This document shows positions 54,262-63,737 of a stretch of 64,000 nt of DNA, piece by piece. Position 1 is the stretch's first letter. The number at the start of each line of letters is the position of its first letter. Source of the DNA: Sorangium cellulosum So0157-2 (GTDB taxonomy: Bacteria; Myxococcota_A; Polyangia; Polyangiales; Polyangiaceae); NCBI RefSeq assembly GCF_000418325.1, contig NC_021658.1, forward strand, positions 9,500,001 to 9,564,000, in the 5' to 3' direction. A program made the position numbers and the translations under genes. The notes beneath the pieces were generated by a model. The model saw nothing but the letters and a program-made list of their open reading frames with translations, ran no database searches and was not told the DNA's origin.

Positions 54262-54837
54262 TCACGGGAACGGGGCGAGCGGATCCTGGGGAACAGGCGC
54301 GACGAGGCCGGTCGACGGAGGGGGCCACTCGCCGAGCTGCGGGCCAGGGGGGCCGCCGCCGGGCGGGGGCCAGGCGCCGGGCTGCGGGCCAGGGAGGCCG
54401 CCGCCGGGCGGGAGCCAGGCGCCAGGGAGGCCGCCGCCGGGCGGGGGCCAGGCGCCGGGCTGCGGGCCAGGGAGGCCGCCGCCTATCGCGACGACAGGAG
54501 GGGGCACGGGCCCCCACTCCGAGGCCGGCAAGCAGATGACGTTGCCGCGACCCGTCAGGATGGCGCCGTAACGGCACCCGTAGGCCCCCGGCGTGGCATC
54601 GAACCTGGCAGGCTCCGAGACACAGGTGTTCACCACGGCGACATAGGTGGTCCCCGGCGGACAGCCGTGACAATGCTGAGCGGCCGACGCCTCACCCACG
54701 CTCTCCTCGACGTCCGCCGGCGCCAGGGCGGCAGAGGGGGCCTCCCGCCCATCCCCCTCGTCCGTCGCCGCCATACAGCCGGCGATCGCCGCCGACAACG
54801 AGGCTGCGAGCAGCATGATCTTCCGCGATTCAGCCAT
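54262..54837 (-). CDS. Lipoprotein with Pro/Gly-rich repeat tail
   Basis: ATG 54837 has AGGAGATTCCAC upstream. The 191-residue product has lipobox SAAIAGC (Cys21), an acidic linker, a small Cys domain (CHGCPPGTTYVAVVNTC, YGCRYGAILTGRGNVIC), then a tail of PGP/GGG repeats (GLPGPQPGAWPPPGG units). The tail units are 36-48 bp repeats of unequal length. Surface location is inferred. It is convergent with the decarboxylase gene. Confidence 0.78.
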   Translation of the reverse strand: MAESRKIMLLAASLSAAIAGCMAATDEGDGREAPSAALAPADVEESVGEASAAQHCHGCPPGTTYVAVVNTCVSEPARFDATPGAYGCRYGAILTGRGNVICLPASEWGPVPPPVVAIGGGLPGPQPGAWPPPGGGLPGAWLPPGGGLPGPQPGAWPPPGGGPPGPQLGEWPPPSTGLVAPVPQDPLAPFP

Positions 54838-55106
54838 GTGGAATCTCCTGATTGAAGGGCGAGACCAGATCGCTCGACCGCTGCCTTGAAAGACGACAGA
54901 GTCGCCGCGACACAGCTGACCAGCCCCGACTACGTTGGATGACACAGTCAGCTCGTCAATCGCGGCGGAGCGGTCGAGAGAGGCGGCAAACGACGCATGG
55001 ATTCGCGCGAATCCAGCGATAACGATCCGCCGGACGGCGGCGCGATCAGCGCGCGGCGCGCCCGGCGCCGCTCGCGATCTGCCCTGCTTTCTCGTATACG
55101 TGGCCT

Positions 55107-55475
55107 ATGCCGTTCACGTTCGTCTGCATCGATCACGTGCAGCTCGCGATGCCGCCCGGACAGGAATCGCGCGCGGTGGCGTTCTACCGGGACGTGCTCG
55201 GGATGGAGCACGTCCCCAAGCCCGAGCCCCTCGCGTCGCGCGGCGGCGCCTGGTTCCGCGCAGGCGCCGTGGCGGTCCACCTCGGCGCAGAGCACGACTT
55301 CAGGCCGGCGCGCAAGGCGCACCCCGGCCTCGTCGTGAAGGGCATCGACGACGTCGCAGCTGCGCTCGAGGCCGCGGGCCACGCCGTGCGCTGGAGCGAC
55401 GAGCTGCCCGAGGTGCGGCGGTTCCACACGGACGATCCGTTCGGGAACCGGATCGAGATCATCGACGGCGGCTGA
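55107..55475 (+). CDS. VOC superfamily (glyoxalase/bleomycin-resistance-like) protein
   Basis: A 122-residue single-domain protein with paired beta-alpha-beta modules: CIDHVQLAMP with metal-ligand His, AVAFYRDVLGMEHVPKPEP, VHLGAEHDF (second His) and DPFGNRIEIIDGG (Glu). The metal site His/His/Glu is preserved, so it may be a dioxygenase, isomerase or antibiotic-binding protein. Substrate is unknown. It is convergent with the broken monooxygenase gene. Confidence 0.88.
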   Translation: MPFTFVCIDHVQLAMPPGQESRAVAFYRDVLGMEHVPKPEPLASRGGAWFRAGAVAVHLGAEHDFRPARKAHPGLVVKGIDDVAAALEAAGHAVRWSDELPEVRRFHTDDPFGNRIEIIDGG

Positions 55476-55548
55476 GGCGCGCTGCGCAGCCGGAGCTTCA
55501 CGGCGCAGCTCCGCCGGAGCCAGGCGCCCTGCTCCGCGAGGGCGCGCC

Positions 55549-56423
55549 TCAGGCCGCCGACGCCCGCGACCCGGCCTTGCTCGCGTGGCGGTTCGCCGGC
55601 CGGGCCAGCCCGAGGTTCTCGCGCAGCGTGCGGCCCTCGTACTCCGTGCGGAACAACCCCCGCCGCCGCAGCTCCGGGATCACCAGCTCGACGAAGTCGT
55701 CCAGCCCGCCCGGGAGCCACGGCGGCATCACGTTGAACCCGTCGGCGCCGCCCTGCGTGAACCACGCCTCCAGCTGGTCCGCGATCTGCTCCACCGAGCC
55801 CACGATCGTCCAGTGCCCGCGCGCCCCAGCCACCCAGAGGTAAAGCTCCCGGATGGTGAAGTTGCGCTTGCGGGCGATGTCGAACATCAACGCCTGCCGG
55901 CTCTTGTTGTTGTTGGTCTCCGGCAGGTCGGGCAGCGGGCCGTCCACCGGATACCCGGACAGATCGACCCCGCCCGACAGCCCCGAGAGCAGCGACAGGC
56001 CGACCTCCGGCAAGATGAGCTCCTGCAGCTCCTGGTACTTCGCCCGGGCCTCCGACTCGGTCCGGGCGACCACAGGGAACACCCCCGGCATGATCTTCAG
56101 CTGGTCGGGGTGGCGCCCGTACTTGGCCATCCTCCCCTTCACGTCGGCGTAGAAGGCCTGCGCGTCCTCCAGCGTCTGCTGCGCGGTGAGCTGGCCCCGT
56201 AGGCGGTGCGGCCCTGCGCCCCCGGCCGGTTCTGCAGCGCGAGCCCGTCCGCGAGGAACACGGCGTCGAACTTGGCCCGCTCCGCGGTCTGCGTGACGCG
56301 CTTGTAATGCGCGAAGTTGATGCCCCCGTCCGCCTGCGCCTCCGGGTGCCGCCACGCTGCCACGTGGTGCCCTGCGCCGGGCAAGAAGGCGCCCAGACGG
56401 ATCTTTCGTTGATGGTCGCTCAT
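55549..56423 (-). pseudogene. LLM-class flavin monooxygenase (NtaA/SnaA/DszA type) with internal deletion
   Basis: The start (ATG 56423) encodes MSDHQRKIRLGAFLPGAGHH through AKFDAVFLADGLALQNRPG in one frame. At about 56195 the frame changes and the rest continues as LTAQQTLEDAQAFYADVKGR, LKIMPGVFPVVARTESEARA and a normal C-terminus (MPPWLPGGLDDFVELVIPEL). The family is about 440 residues long; here roughly 150-180 central residues are missing, including much of the FMN barrel. A deletion plus frameshift has destroyed the gene. Intact relatives oxidise chelators or sulfur compounds with a partner flavin reductase, which is not seen here. Confidence 0.85.
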
Positions 56424-56734
56424 GGATGTCCTCGGTCCTCGCGTCCGCGCGTGGGCGCGCGCGCGTACCGCCGCGCGGCCGCGCCGCAGCCGCGCCGCGC
56501 ACCGCAAGCGTCGTGCTCGGAGGCGGAGCCACGGGCGCACCGGCCGGGAGCAAGGCACCTCCCCTCCCCTGCAACGAGGCTGTGCTGCGAGAGCAGCACT
56601 GGACCGCCCGCGCTGCGGAACCGTTGCTGTCAGGGAAACACCCGGCCGCGGCGAGCCCGCCGCTCGACGGTCGTCCTCCCGCTGGCGTGCTCGCAGACGC
56701 CCGCGCACGGCCTGTCACGCCGCGGCCACCCCCA
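56424..56734. other. Intergenic region without recognised gene
   Basis: 311 bases between the broken monooxygenase start and the stop of the cytochrome/propeller gene. Open frames are Arg/Pro-rich and lack family resemblance. No repeat or hairpin of note was seen. Confidence 0.5.
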
Positions 56735-59506
56735 TCACGGAACCCGGTTCGGGTCGGCCGGGTCGCTGCCCGCGTCCCGCTCGTCGCCGTCGCGGAAGCC
56801 ATCGCCGTCGCGATCGATGCCGATACGCTCGCCCGACCCGGGCGGCACGCAGGTATACGTCAGCTCGCCGCGGCGCCCCGTGGCGAGCAGGCGGAGCTCG
56901 GCGTCCGATCGCCACGGCTCGCTCGCGCGGTCGGGGTCGAACCAGCCGTTCCCGAGGTACAGAAAGCCCAGCTCGGCGCCCTGAGACCGGCCCTTGACCA
57001 CGAGATCGCAATCGCCGGCGTCGGCGCGCGCCACGAGCAGATCGACGCGCGGGCCGGTCGCCGCCGCGTTCGACGACGTGAGGGTGATCTGCTGGCCCAC
57101 GATGGGCTTCAGGTTCGACTCCAGCGCCAGCATGTACGCCGCCACCTGGTGCTTCAGGAGGTCCCCCTCGGGGCCGACGGCGAAGCCGCCGGGGTTCTCC
57201 GGGGTCTGGACGAAATCGGAGAAGGAGTTGAAGCGGAAGAGCGTATCGACGGCGCCGTCGTGGAGGAAGCCGAAGCCGCGGACCTGGTCGCCCATGTGCG
57301 CGTTGGAGCCGCCGAACGGGAAGACGAACGACTCCGCCATGCCGAACATCCCGACCTTCTGGTACTGATTGCGCAGGTGCGGGACCTTGAAGACCTGGGA
57401 CTCGTTGGCGTTGGCCGATCCGCCGTCGCTGCCGAAGAAGCCCGGCGCGAGGTCGTCGGGGTTGGCGCCGGGGTCGACGACGTGGCACCCGATGCACGAG
57501 GCGCCGAGGATGCTCGAGACGGGCCCCCCGAAGAAGGCGCGCCCCGCGAGCTGATCGGGCGTGAGCGCGTCGTCGAGCGCGCGGATGGGGTTGGGCGGAT
57601 AGGTGACCTGGAGGATGAAGTCCGTGAAGTCCTCCATGTCCTCTTCTGAGATCGTCTGGTCTCGCCCCAGCAGATCGACGAACGCTCCACTGAATTTCTT
57701 GAACGCCGCCCGCTCGTCGAACACCCCGCTGTCCGGCTGGGAGGTGGGCTCATCATGGCCGCCCGTGCGATCGCCGCGCCAGTGCATCGGCCCGTGGTTC
57801 GCCATGCCGCGCAGGCTCTGGGTCGTCATCGGCCCCTTCATCGGATGGAGGCTCGGATCCAGGCCGAAGAGCTCGGTACAAAACGGCCCCGGGTTGTCCA
57901 GCACGGCGCCGTCCGGGTTTCCGAGGTCCCACGCGAGGCTGTCGAAGTCGCCGAAGATGTGGCAGCTCGCGCAGGACGAGTCGCCGTGGCTCGAGCTCAG
58001 CGACGCGTCATAGAGGAAGCGGCGCCCCCGGACGACGCTCGGAGGCTCCGGGTTGTGCATCGGCACGTGCGCGACCTCGCGGCGGGTCCGTGTATCGATG
58101 ACCGAGATCGCGTTGTCGAAGCGCGTGAGCACATAGAGTCGCCGCCTGCGTTCGTCGAGGACGAGGCCGGTCGGGCCGCCTCCGGGGACGGGGATCTGGT
58201 TCGCCCTGCTGGGCACGAACGTGCCGTCCTCGAGGCTCGCGGTGTCGAAGATGCCGATCTTGTCCGAGCCGAGCGCCGCGACATACAGGGTCGCGCCGTC
58301 CCTCGTCACGGCCATCTCCACCGGCTGCGCCAGGCTCTTCTCGCTCTCTTCGTTCGGGACCGGCGCGCAGCAGCTGCTGTAATCGATGTGCTTGTTGAGG
58401 TGCCTCGGGACGACGCCGTCCGGGCCGAGGACGGTGATCCGGCTCTCGTGCAGGTGGCCTCGCACGCTGTGGCCAGCGAAGAGGCCCGGCCCCTCGAAGC
58501 GCCGCTCGTTTCGGGCGTCGGTGTTGGACACATAGACCTTCCCGTTCACCGGGTTCACGACCATGTTGAAGAGCACGGTCCCCACCCCCGTGAAGAAGCC
58601 GCCCGGCCCGTCCACCTGACGCGGCGGGTTGGCGGCCGCGTCGATGACGAAGACGTCCTTGTCGGGCAACGAGAAGCGCACCATGTCGTCCCAGGGGCGA
58701 CCCAGCTCGTCGACCCAGTGGGCCCCGTCGAACTTGACGATCAGCCCGACCTCGGGCTGCGGAACGCCTTCCGAATTGGTGTTGGGCCAGGGCAGTCCGC
58801 CCGCGGCCTCGCCGCCGTTCGGCACGAGGCTCTCGTCGATGGAGGTCGTGCGGTTCCCCGAGTGGAAGGCGGCGGCGTAGACCCGGCTGCCGTCCGGCGT
58901 CACCGCGAGCGCGCGCGGCGTGTCGCTGAAGAGCGTCACGATGGAGAGCGGCGTGCCGCCGAGCGAGGTCCCGAGCTGTCTGGCGTCGAACACCCACACG
59001 TCCGCGCGCCCCACGCCGGGCGTCGTGATCTGCGGATCGAAGGGGACGTTCTGCCCGCGGTGGGCCGTGGTGATGAAGGCCCGCGAGCGCTTCGGTCCGG
59101 CGAATACGATGTCGCGCGGCTCGTCCCCCACGAGCAGCGTGCGGATGACGCGCGCCCTTTCGGCGTCTCGAACATCGACGACGCTCACGCTGTCTGACAG
59201 GTGGTTCACGACCCAGACTTCGTCGTCGCCCCGGGCAGCCACGGCGACAGGCTCGAGGCCCACGGGCACGGACGCCTCGAGCCGCAGACGATCGGCCTGG
59301 ACGCGGAAGATCTCCAGCCGGTTGTCGGGGGTGTTCACCGCGAAGAGCAGCTTGCCGTTCGCAGAGAGAGCCAGGGGGCGGACCTGGCCCGATTCGAACG
59401 TCGTGAACGACGTGGCGGCCGCCGCGGGGAGAGCGGCGACCAGGAGCATGGCTGTAACACTGGAGCTCACAGCGAGAAGGAGGCGCAAAGAGCGTGATGG
59501 CGGCAT
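56735..59506 (-). CDS. Secreted beta-propeller/di-heme cytochrome protein
   Basis: A 923-residue protein with a signal peptide (AMLLVAALPAAAA). Residues 30-480 are YVTN-like propeller repeats (VRPLALSANGKLLFAVNTPD, VGLEPVAVAARGDDEVWVVN, PRALAVTPDGSRVYAAAFHS). Two heme c sites follow, CASCH near residue 510 and CIGCH near residue 669, in a CcpA/MauG-like context (LRGMANHGPMHWRGDRTGG; FKVPHLRNQYQKVGMFG). The C-terminus has DRDGDGFRDGDERDAGSDP, a thrombospondin-3-like calcium loop. A peroxidase or MauG-like oxidase outside the cytoplasm is inferred. It has a very AT-rich promoter with TATAAT only eight bases before ATG. Confidence 0.9.
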   Translation of the reverse strand: MPPSRSLRLLLAVSSSVTAMLLVAALPAAAATSFTTFESGQVRPLALSANGKLLFAVNTPDNRLEIFRVQADRLRLEASVPVGLEPVAVAARGDDEVWVVNHLSDSVSVVDVRDAERARVIRTLLVGDEPRDIVFAGPKRSRAFITTAHRGQNVPFDPQITTPGVGRADVWVFDARQLGTSLGGTPLSIVTLFSDTPRALAVTPDGSRVYAAAFHSGNRTTSIDESLVPNGGEAAGGLPWPNTNSEGVPQPEVGLIVKFDGAHWVDELGRPWDDMVRFSLPDKDVFVIDAAANPPRQVDGPGGFFTGVGTVLFNMVVNPVNGKVYVSNTDARNERRFEGPGLFAGHSVRGHLHESRITVLGPDGVVPRHLNKHIDYSSCCAPVPNEESEKSLAQPVEMAVTRDGATLYVAALGSDKIGIFDTASLEDGTFVPSRANQIPVPGGGPTGLVLDERRRRLYVLTRFDNAISVIDTRTRREVAHVPMHNPEPPSVVRGRRFLYDASLSSSHGDSSCASCHIFGDFDSLAWDLGNPDGAVLDNPGPFCTELFGLDPSLHPMKGPMTTQSLRGMANHGPMHWRGDRTGGHDEPTSQPDSGVFDERAAFKKFSGAFVDLLGRDQTISEEDMEDFTDFILQVTYPPNPIRALDDALTPDQLAGRAFFGGPVSSILGASCIGCHVVDPGANPDDLAPGFFGSDGGSANANESQVFKVPHLRNQYQKVGMFGMAESFVFPFGGSNAHMGDQVRGFGFLHDGAVDTLFRFNSFSDFVQTPENPGGFAVGPEGDLLKHQVAAYMLALESNLKPIVGQQITLTSSNAAATGPRVDLLVARADAGDCDLVVKGRSQGAELGFLYLGNGWFDPDRASEPWRSDAELRLLATGRRGELTYTCVPPGSGERIGIDRDGDGFRDGDERDAGSDPADPNRVP

Positions 59507-59545
59507 TGTTTCAAATTATACAAATTAAAAATATTTTACAACATC
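59507..59545 (-). promoter_or_regulatory. Strong AT-rich promoter, predicted leaderless transcript
   Basis: Reading the minus strand, TTGTAA precedes an AT-only spacer and a perfect TATAAT, which is followed by TTGAAACA and then the ATG of the cytochrome/propeller gene. With a start point 6-8 bases after TATAAT, transcription would begin at or next to the start codon. No Shine-Dalgarno fits between them. Confidence 0.65.
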
Positions 59546-59641
59546 GCGCACCGTGGCCCGGCGGGCTGGCCGGGTCCGAGGAGCGTGATGCGATGGAGGT
59601 GCCGGCGAGCCGTCCCGCGCCTCCGCTGGCCGCCGCGCGGG

Positions 59642-60694
59642 CTACTGCCAGCGGAAGAGCTTGAGGGCGAGCGCGAAGCAGACGACGCCCCAGCCGGCGA
59701 GCAACGCGAGCTCGGGCGCGAGCGCGGCGAGGGGCGCGGCCTCGAGCATCACGCCGCGGAGCGCGTCGTTCAGCGCCGTGAGGGGCAGCGCCTGGATGAA
59801 CGGCTGCATCGCCGCCGGGAAGCGCTCGGTCGAGAAGAAGACGCCGGAGAAGATCCACATCGGGAACATCGCCAGGTTGGTCAGGCCCGAGACGCCCTCG
59901 AGCGTCCGCGGCCGCGACGCGACGAGCAGGCCGAGCCCGACGAACGACAGCGCGCCGACCACGATGACCAGCGCGAGCGCGGCGAGCGAGCCGGCGATCG
60001 GCACGCCGAGGGCGAGGACCGCGAACAGGAGCAGGGCGACGACCTCGATCGCCAGGAACACGAGCCGCGCCCCGAGGTGCGCGACAAGGAGCTGCCAGCG
60101 CTTCATCGGCGCCGCGACGAACAGCTTGAGGAGCTTGCCGATGCGCTGCTGCACGATCGAGAAGCCGATCGCCCACATCCCGGTCGACATCACGTTCATG
60201 CCGAGCAGGCCGGGCACGAGGAAGTCGATGTAGCGCGAGCCCTTCTCGGTCATCTCGAGCGCGGCCGGGCGGAACGCGTCCGCGCGCCCCGCCGCGCGCT
60301 GGAGCGCCTCGTCGACCTCGAGCCGGGCGGCGCGGCTCTCCGGCCGCGTCGGATCGAACCAGTACGTGGGCGGATCGGTGTCCAGCACGACCAGCGCGAC
60401 CTTGCCGGTCCGGAGCTCCCGCTGCGCCTGCTCCCGCGGGACCACCCGGGGGGCGACCTGCCCCGAGGCCTCGAGCGCGGCGCGCCGCGCCTCGGCCCCG
60501 GCGCCCGCCTCGACGCTCACCGGCAGCGGCCCCTCGGCCCGGCCGCCGAACGCGACGGCCAGCGCCGACGAGAGCAGGATCGGGAACACGAGCATCCAGA
60601 AGATCGCCTCGGGCTCGCGCAGGAACTCCACCACCCGCGCCCGGATGAGGAGCGCGAGCGGCGAGCCGCGCAGGGAGCGGAACCCCCTTGCCAT
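59642..60694 (-). CDS. ABC-2 type exporter permease
   Basis: A 350-residue membrane protein with an N-terminal helix (IFWMLVFPILLSSALAVAFG), an extracytoplasmic domain of about 120 residues, and five C-terminal helices including PGLLGMNVMSTGMWAIGFSI and the ABC-2 signature region LTNLAMFPMWIFSGVFFSTE. The ATG overlaps the stop of the ATPase gene by four bases (ATGA). Together they form an exporter of the drug/lipid/polysaccharide class. The substrate cannot be told. Confidence 0.92.
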   Translation of the reverse strand: MARGFRSLRGSPLALLIRARVVEFLREPEAIFWMLVFPILLSSALAVAFGGRAEGPLPVSVEAGAGAEARRAALEASGQVAPRVVPREQAQRELRTGKVALVVLDTDPPTYWFDPTRPESRAARLEVDEALQRAAGRADAFRPAALEMTEKGSRYIDFLVPGLLGMNVMSTGMWAIGFSIVQQRIGKLLKLFVAAPMKRWQLLVAHLGARLVFLAIEVVALLLFAVLALGVPIAGSLAALALVIVVGALSFVGLGLLVASRPRTLEGVSGLTNLAMFPMWIFSGVFFSTERFPAAMQPFIQALPLTALNDALRGVMLEAAPLAALAPELALLAGWGVVCFALALKLFRWQ

Positions 60695-61638
60695 CACGCC
60701 GCCTCCTCGCTCGCGAGCTTCCGCCCGGCGAGCGCCATGAACACGTCCTCCAGGCTCGCGTGGTGCGTCGCGAGCCGCCTCGGCGCGGCGCCGCGCGCGG
60801 CGCAGAGCGCGAGCAGCGGCGGGAGCACGCGCGCCACGTCGCGCACCGTGAGCCGGAGCGCCCCCTGCGCCGAGCGCACGGCCTCCACGCCGGGCAGGCC
60901 CCGGAGCTCCTCCTCGTCGAGCGCGCCGTCCACCTCGATCTCCACGACGTGCTCGGCGCCCAGCGAGGCGACGAGCGCCGCCGGCGTGCCGAGCGAGAGC
61001 AGCCGCCCGCGGTCGACGATCGCGACCCGATCGCAGAGGCGCGCGGCTTCCTCCATGTAGTGCGTGGTCAGGAGGATCGTGCGGCCGCGCGCCTTCAGGT
61101 CCTCGACGATGTCCCAGATCTCGCGGCGCGACGCCGGATCGAGGCCGGTGCTCGGCTCGTCGAGGAAGAGCACCTCCGGGTCGCCCGCGAGCGCGCAGGC
61201 GAGCGACAGCCGCTGCTTCTGCCCGCCCGACAGCCCGCGCACGAACGCGCCCGCCTTCTCCTGCAAGGACACGCGGCGCAGCGCCTCCTCCGGGTCGAGC
61301 CCGCGCGGGTAGAAGCTGCGGAACAGCGCGATCACCTCGCCGACCCGGAGCTTGTCCGGGAAGCGCGTCTCCTGGAGCTGGATGCCGAGGCGCCGGCGCA
61401 GCGCGATGCCGTCGCCCGTCCAGCGCTCCCCGAGCACCTCGACATCGCCGGCGTCGGCCCGGGTCAGCCCCTCGAGGATCTCCACCGTGGTCGTCTTGCC
61501 CGCGCCGTTCGGGCCGAGCAGGCCGAAGCACTCGCCGCGCCGCACCTCGAGGTCGAGCCCGTTCACGGCCACGACGTCGCCGTAACGCTTGATGAGACCG
61601 CGGCAGACCAGGGCGGGAGGAGCGGACACGGAACGCAT
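60694..61638 (-). CDS. ABC transporter ATP-binding protein (ABC-2 exporter)
   Basis: A 314-residue ATPase: Walker A GPNGAGKTTT, Q-loop IQLQETRFPDKL, signature LSGGQKQRLS, Walker B LFLDEPSTGLDP, D-loop and H-loop LLTTHYMEEAARL. The C-terminal 90 residues form the DrrA/CcmA-type extension (VVEIEVDGALDEEELRGLPG, ASLEDVFMALAGRKL). It partners with the ABC-2 permease directly downstream. The promoter region is shared with a divergent kinase gene. Confidence 0.95.
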   Translation of the reverse strand: MRSVSAPPALVCRGLIKRYGDVVAVNGLDLEVRRGECFGLLGPNGAGKTTTVEILEGLTRADAGDVEVLGERWTGDGIALRRRLGIQLQETRFPDKLRVGEVIALFRSFYPRGLDPEEALRRVSLQEKAGAFVRGLSGGQKQRLSLACALAGDPEVLFLDEPSTGLDPASRREIWDIVEDLKARGRTILLTTHYMEEAARLCDRVAIVDRGRLLSLGTPAALVASLGAEHVVEIEVDGALDEEELRGLPGVEAVRSAQGALRLTVRDVARVLPPLLALCAARGAAPRRLATHHASLEDVFMALAGRKLASEEAA

Positions 61639-61965
61639 GTATCGCGACGAGCGCCGAAAAGGAACCGCCGCGCTGCAATCATACGCAGACGACGCGGACG
61701 ACGCGGACGACGCGGACCGCGCGGGCGGCGCGTGCCGGGCGGAGGCGCGCTCCAGATCGCCCGCGGCGCACGAAGCGCGCCTGCACGCGCCCACAGGAGC
61801 GCCGGAAAATTCGACAGCCGACGCGACGCATTGCCTCTCCGGAGAATCGAATCTCACCAGAGCCTGCGGCAAGCGCGACGAGCGTGGCCCTGCAAGGAAC
61901 CATCCGGTCCGAGATCGTGGCTGGCCGGTCTGCAATCTCAGAGCGACGGAGTGGGGGGGCGCGTG
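61639..61965. other. Divergent intergenic region with 9-bp array
   Basis: 327 bases between the ABC ATPase and a Ser/Thr kinase gene. A GACGACGCG array of about three units lies at about 61685-61712. A lower-G+C segment at 61800-61870 (GAAAATTCGACAGC, GAATCGAATC) may contain promoters. No gene was seen. Confidence 0.5.
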
Positions 61966-63732
61966 GTGAGCGATGAAGAGGGAGTGGTGCCCGTGCACTG
62001 CGGCGAGGTCATCGCGGACCGCTATCGGGTCGAGCGGCTGCTCGGGATCGGCGGGATGGGGGCCGTCGTCGCGGCGCGGCACCTGTCGTTGGGCGAGCTC
62101 GTGGCCATCAAGTTCATGCGGGCGGAGCACTGCGGGAACGCGGCGCTGCTGAGGCGGTTCCAGCGCGAGGCGCGCGGGATGTTCCGGCTGAAGACCGAGC
62201 ACGTGCCGCGGGTCTACGACCTGGGCGCGATCGCGCCCAGGGCGGGGGTCGCGCTGCCGGTGCCGTACATCGTGATGGAGCACCTCTCGGGCAACGATCT
62301 CCGCTCGATCGTGGAGCGCCGCGGGCGGCTGCCGGTGGACGAGGCGGCCGAGTACGTCCGTCAGGCGTGCGTCGCGCTCATGGAGGCGCACGCGCTCGGG
62401 ATGGTGCACCGGGATCTGAAGCCCGCGAACCTGTTCCTGACGTACCGGACCGACGGCACGCCGCTCGTCAAGGTGCTCGACTTCGGGGTCGCGAAGTTCA
62501 CGTGCGCGAGGCCCGAGGAGGACGGGCTCGAGATGACGACGGCGCGGTCGGTCATGGGCTCGCGCCGTTACATGGCGCCCGAGCAGATGCTCACGCCCAA
62601 GGACGTGGACCTGCGCGCCGACCTGTGGGCGCTCGGGGTGGTGCTTTACCAGCTCGTGAGCGGCGCGCTGCCGTTCGGCGCGGAGACGCTGGAGCAGCTC
62701 GTGCTCGTCGTGTCGGAGCAGGCGCCCCGGCCGCTGCGGAGCGCGTGCGCCGAGCTGCCCGAGGGGTTCGAGGAGATCGTGATGGGCTGCCTCGAGAAGA
62801 ACCGGGCCCGCCGTCCAGCCTCGGCCCGCGAGCTCGCCGCCGCGCTCTCGCCGTTCGCGCTGCGCGGGCCGCCCGACGCGACGCTGCCCACGGCGGTCCA
62901 CCGGAGCCAGCCGACGTACACGTGGCTGGACGATGGGCCGCCCACGTCCGCCGTCCGGCCGCCGACGACCGCCATCCGGCCGTCGGAGGCGCCGGGATCC
63001 GGGGTCCGCCGCCCGAGGCGGGCTTGGCTCGCGGCCGGCGCCTTCTCCGCGAGCGCCGCGCTGGCCGCGACCGTCGCGCCGCCCGGGTGGCCGCGCTCGG
63101 CTGAGGTCGCGTGGTCCGACGGCGGCAGCGCGCAGCACCTCGCCGGGATGCCGCAGGGGCTCGCCGGGATGCCGCAGGGGCTCGCCGCAGGGCCCCTGGG
63201 GACCACCGCGGCGGACGGGGCGCTCCTCGCGCCCCGCGCCGCCGGCGACGGCGCGCTGCACGGCGGCGACGGCGCGGCGTGCGGCGCGCCCGAGACCGAC
63301 GTCGGAGCGGTGCTCCCGGACGTGTGCGGCGGGGCCGGCGCCGTCGCGCCGGCGAGAGGCGCGCCGCACGGGCGGGCGGGCGCAGGGAGGCCGCCGCGGG
63401 CGGCCGCGCGCACGGCGCTCGTGGCCGGGGCGTGGGTGGGCCCGGCGCCGCAAGGGCGATCCGAGCGACAGGAGCCGCCGGCGGCTTCCGGGGATGCGCC
63501 CTCGGCAGGGCGCGATGGGACATCGCGGCGGAGTGGATCGACCGAGGCGCCCTCGCCGGCGGCGCGCGCCGTCGGGGCCGCGGGGGCGGCGGGGACGGCG
63601 GCCGCGGAGCCGGCGGCTCCGGTGCCGCCGTCCGGTCCGGGTACCGCGGCCGGCGCGCCGATCCCCGTGGCGGCGCCCGGCCGCGGCGCGGAAGCCCCGC
63701 CGTCGGCAGGCCCGCAGGACAGCCCCTGGTGA
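61966..63732 (+). CDS. Ser/Thr protein kinase with Ala/Pro/Gly-rich C-terminal half
   Basis: A 588-residue kinase starting at GTG 61966 (GTG 61963 is an alternative), after GGAGTGGGGGGG. The kinase domain spans about residues 18-290 (LLGIGGMGAVVAARHLSLGE, VAIKFM, MVHRDLKPANLFL, DFGVAKF, GSRRYMAPEQ) and has all catalytic residues. A possible membrane helix (AWLAAGAFSASAALAATVA) lies near residue 350. The outer tail is low-complexity, with LAGMPQG direct repeats and no known domain. The following gene encodes a secreted proline-rich repeat protein, whose ATG is five bases after the stop. Confidence 0.92.
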   Translation: MSDEEGVVPVHCGEVIADRYRVERLLGIGGMGAVVAARHLSLGELVAIKFMRAEHCGNAALLRRFQREARGMFRLKTEHVPRVYDLGAIAPRAGVALPVPYIVMEHLSGNDLRSIVERRGRLPVDEAAEYVRQACVALMEAHALGMVHRDLKPANLFLTYRTDGTPLVKVLDFGVAKFTCARPEEDGLEMTTARSVMGSRRYMAPEQMLTPKDVDLRADLWALGVVLYQLVSGALPFGAETLEQLVLVVSEQAPRPLRSACAELPEGFEEIVMGCLEKNRARRPASARELAAALSPFALRGPPDATLPTAVHRSQPTYTWLDDGPPTSAVRPPTTAIRPSEAPGSGVRRPRRAWLAAGAFSASAALAATVAPPGWPRSAEVAWSDGGSAQHLAGMPQGLAGMPQGLAAGPLGTTAADGALLAPRAAGDGALHGGDGAACGAPETDVGAVLPDVCGGAGAVAPARGAPHGRAGAGRPPRAAARTALVAGAWVGPAPQGRSERQEPPAASGDAPSAGRDGTSRRSGSTEAPSPAARAVGAAGAAGTAAAEPAAPVPPSGPGTAAGAPIPVAAPGRGAEAPPSAGPQDSPW

Positions 63733-63737
63733 TCGCC

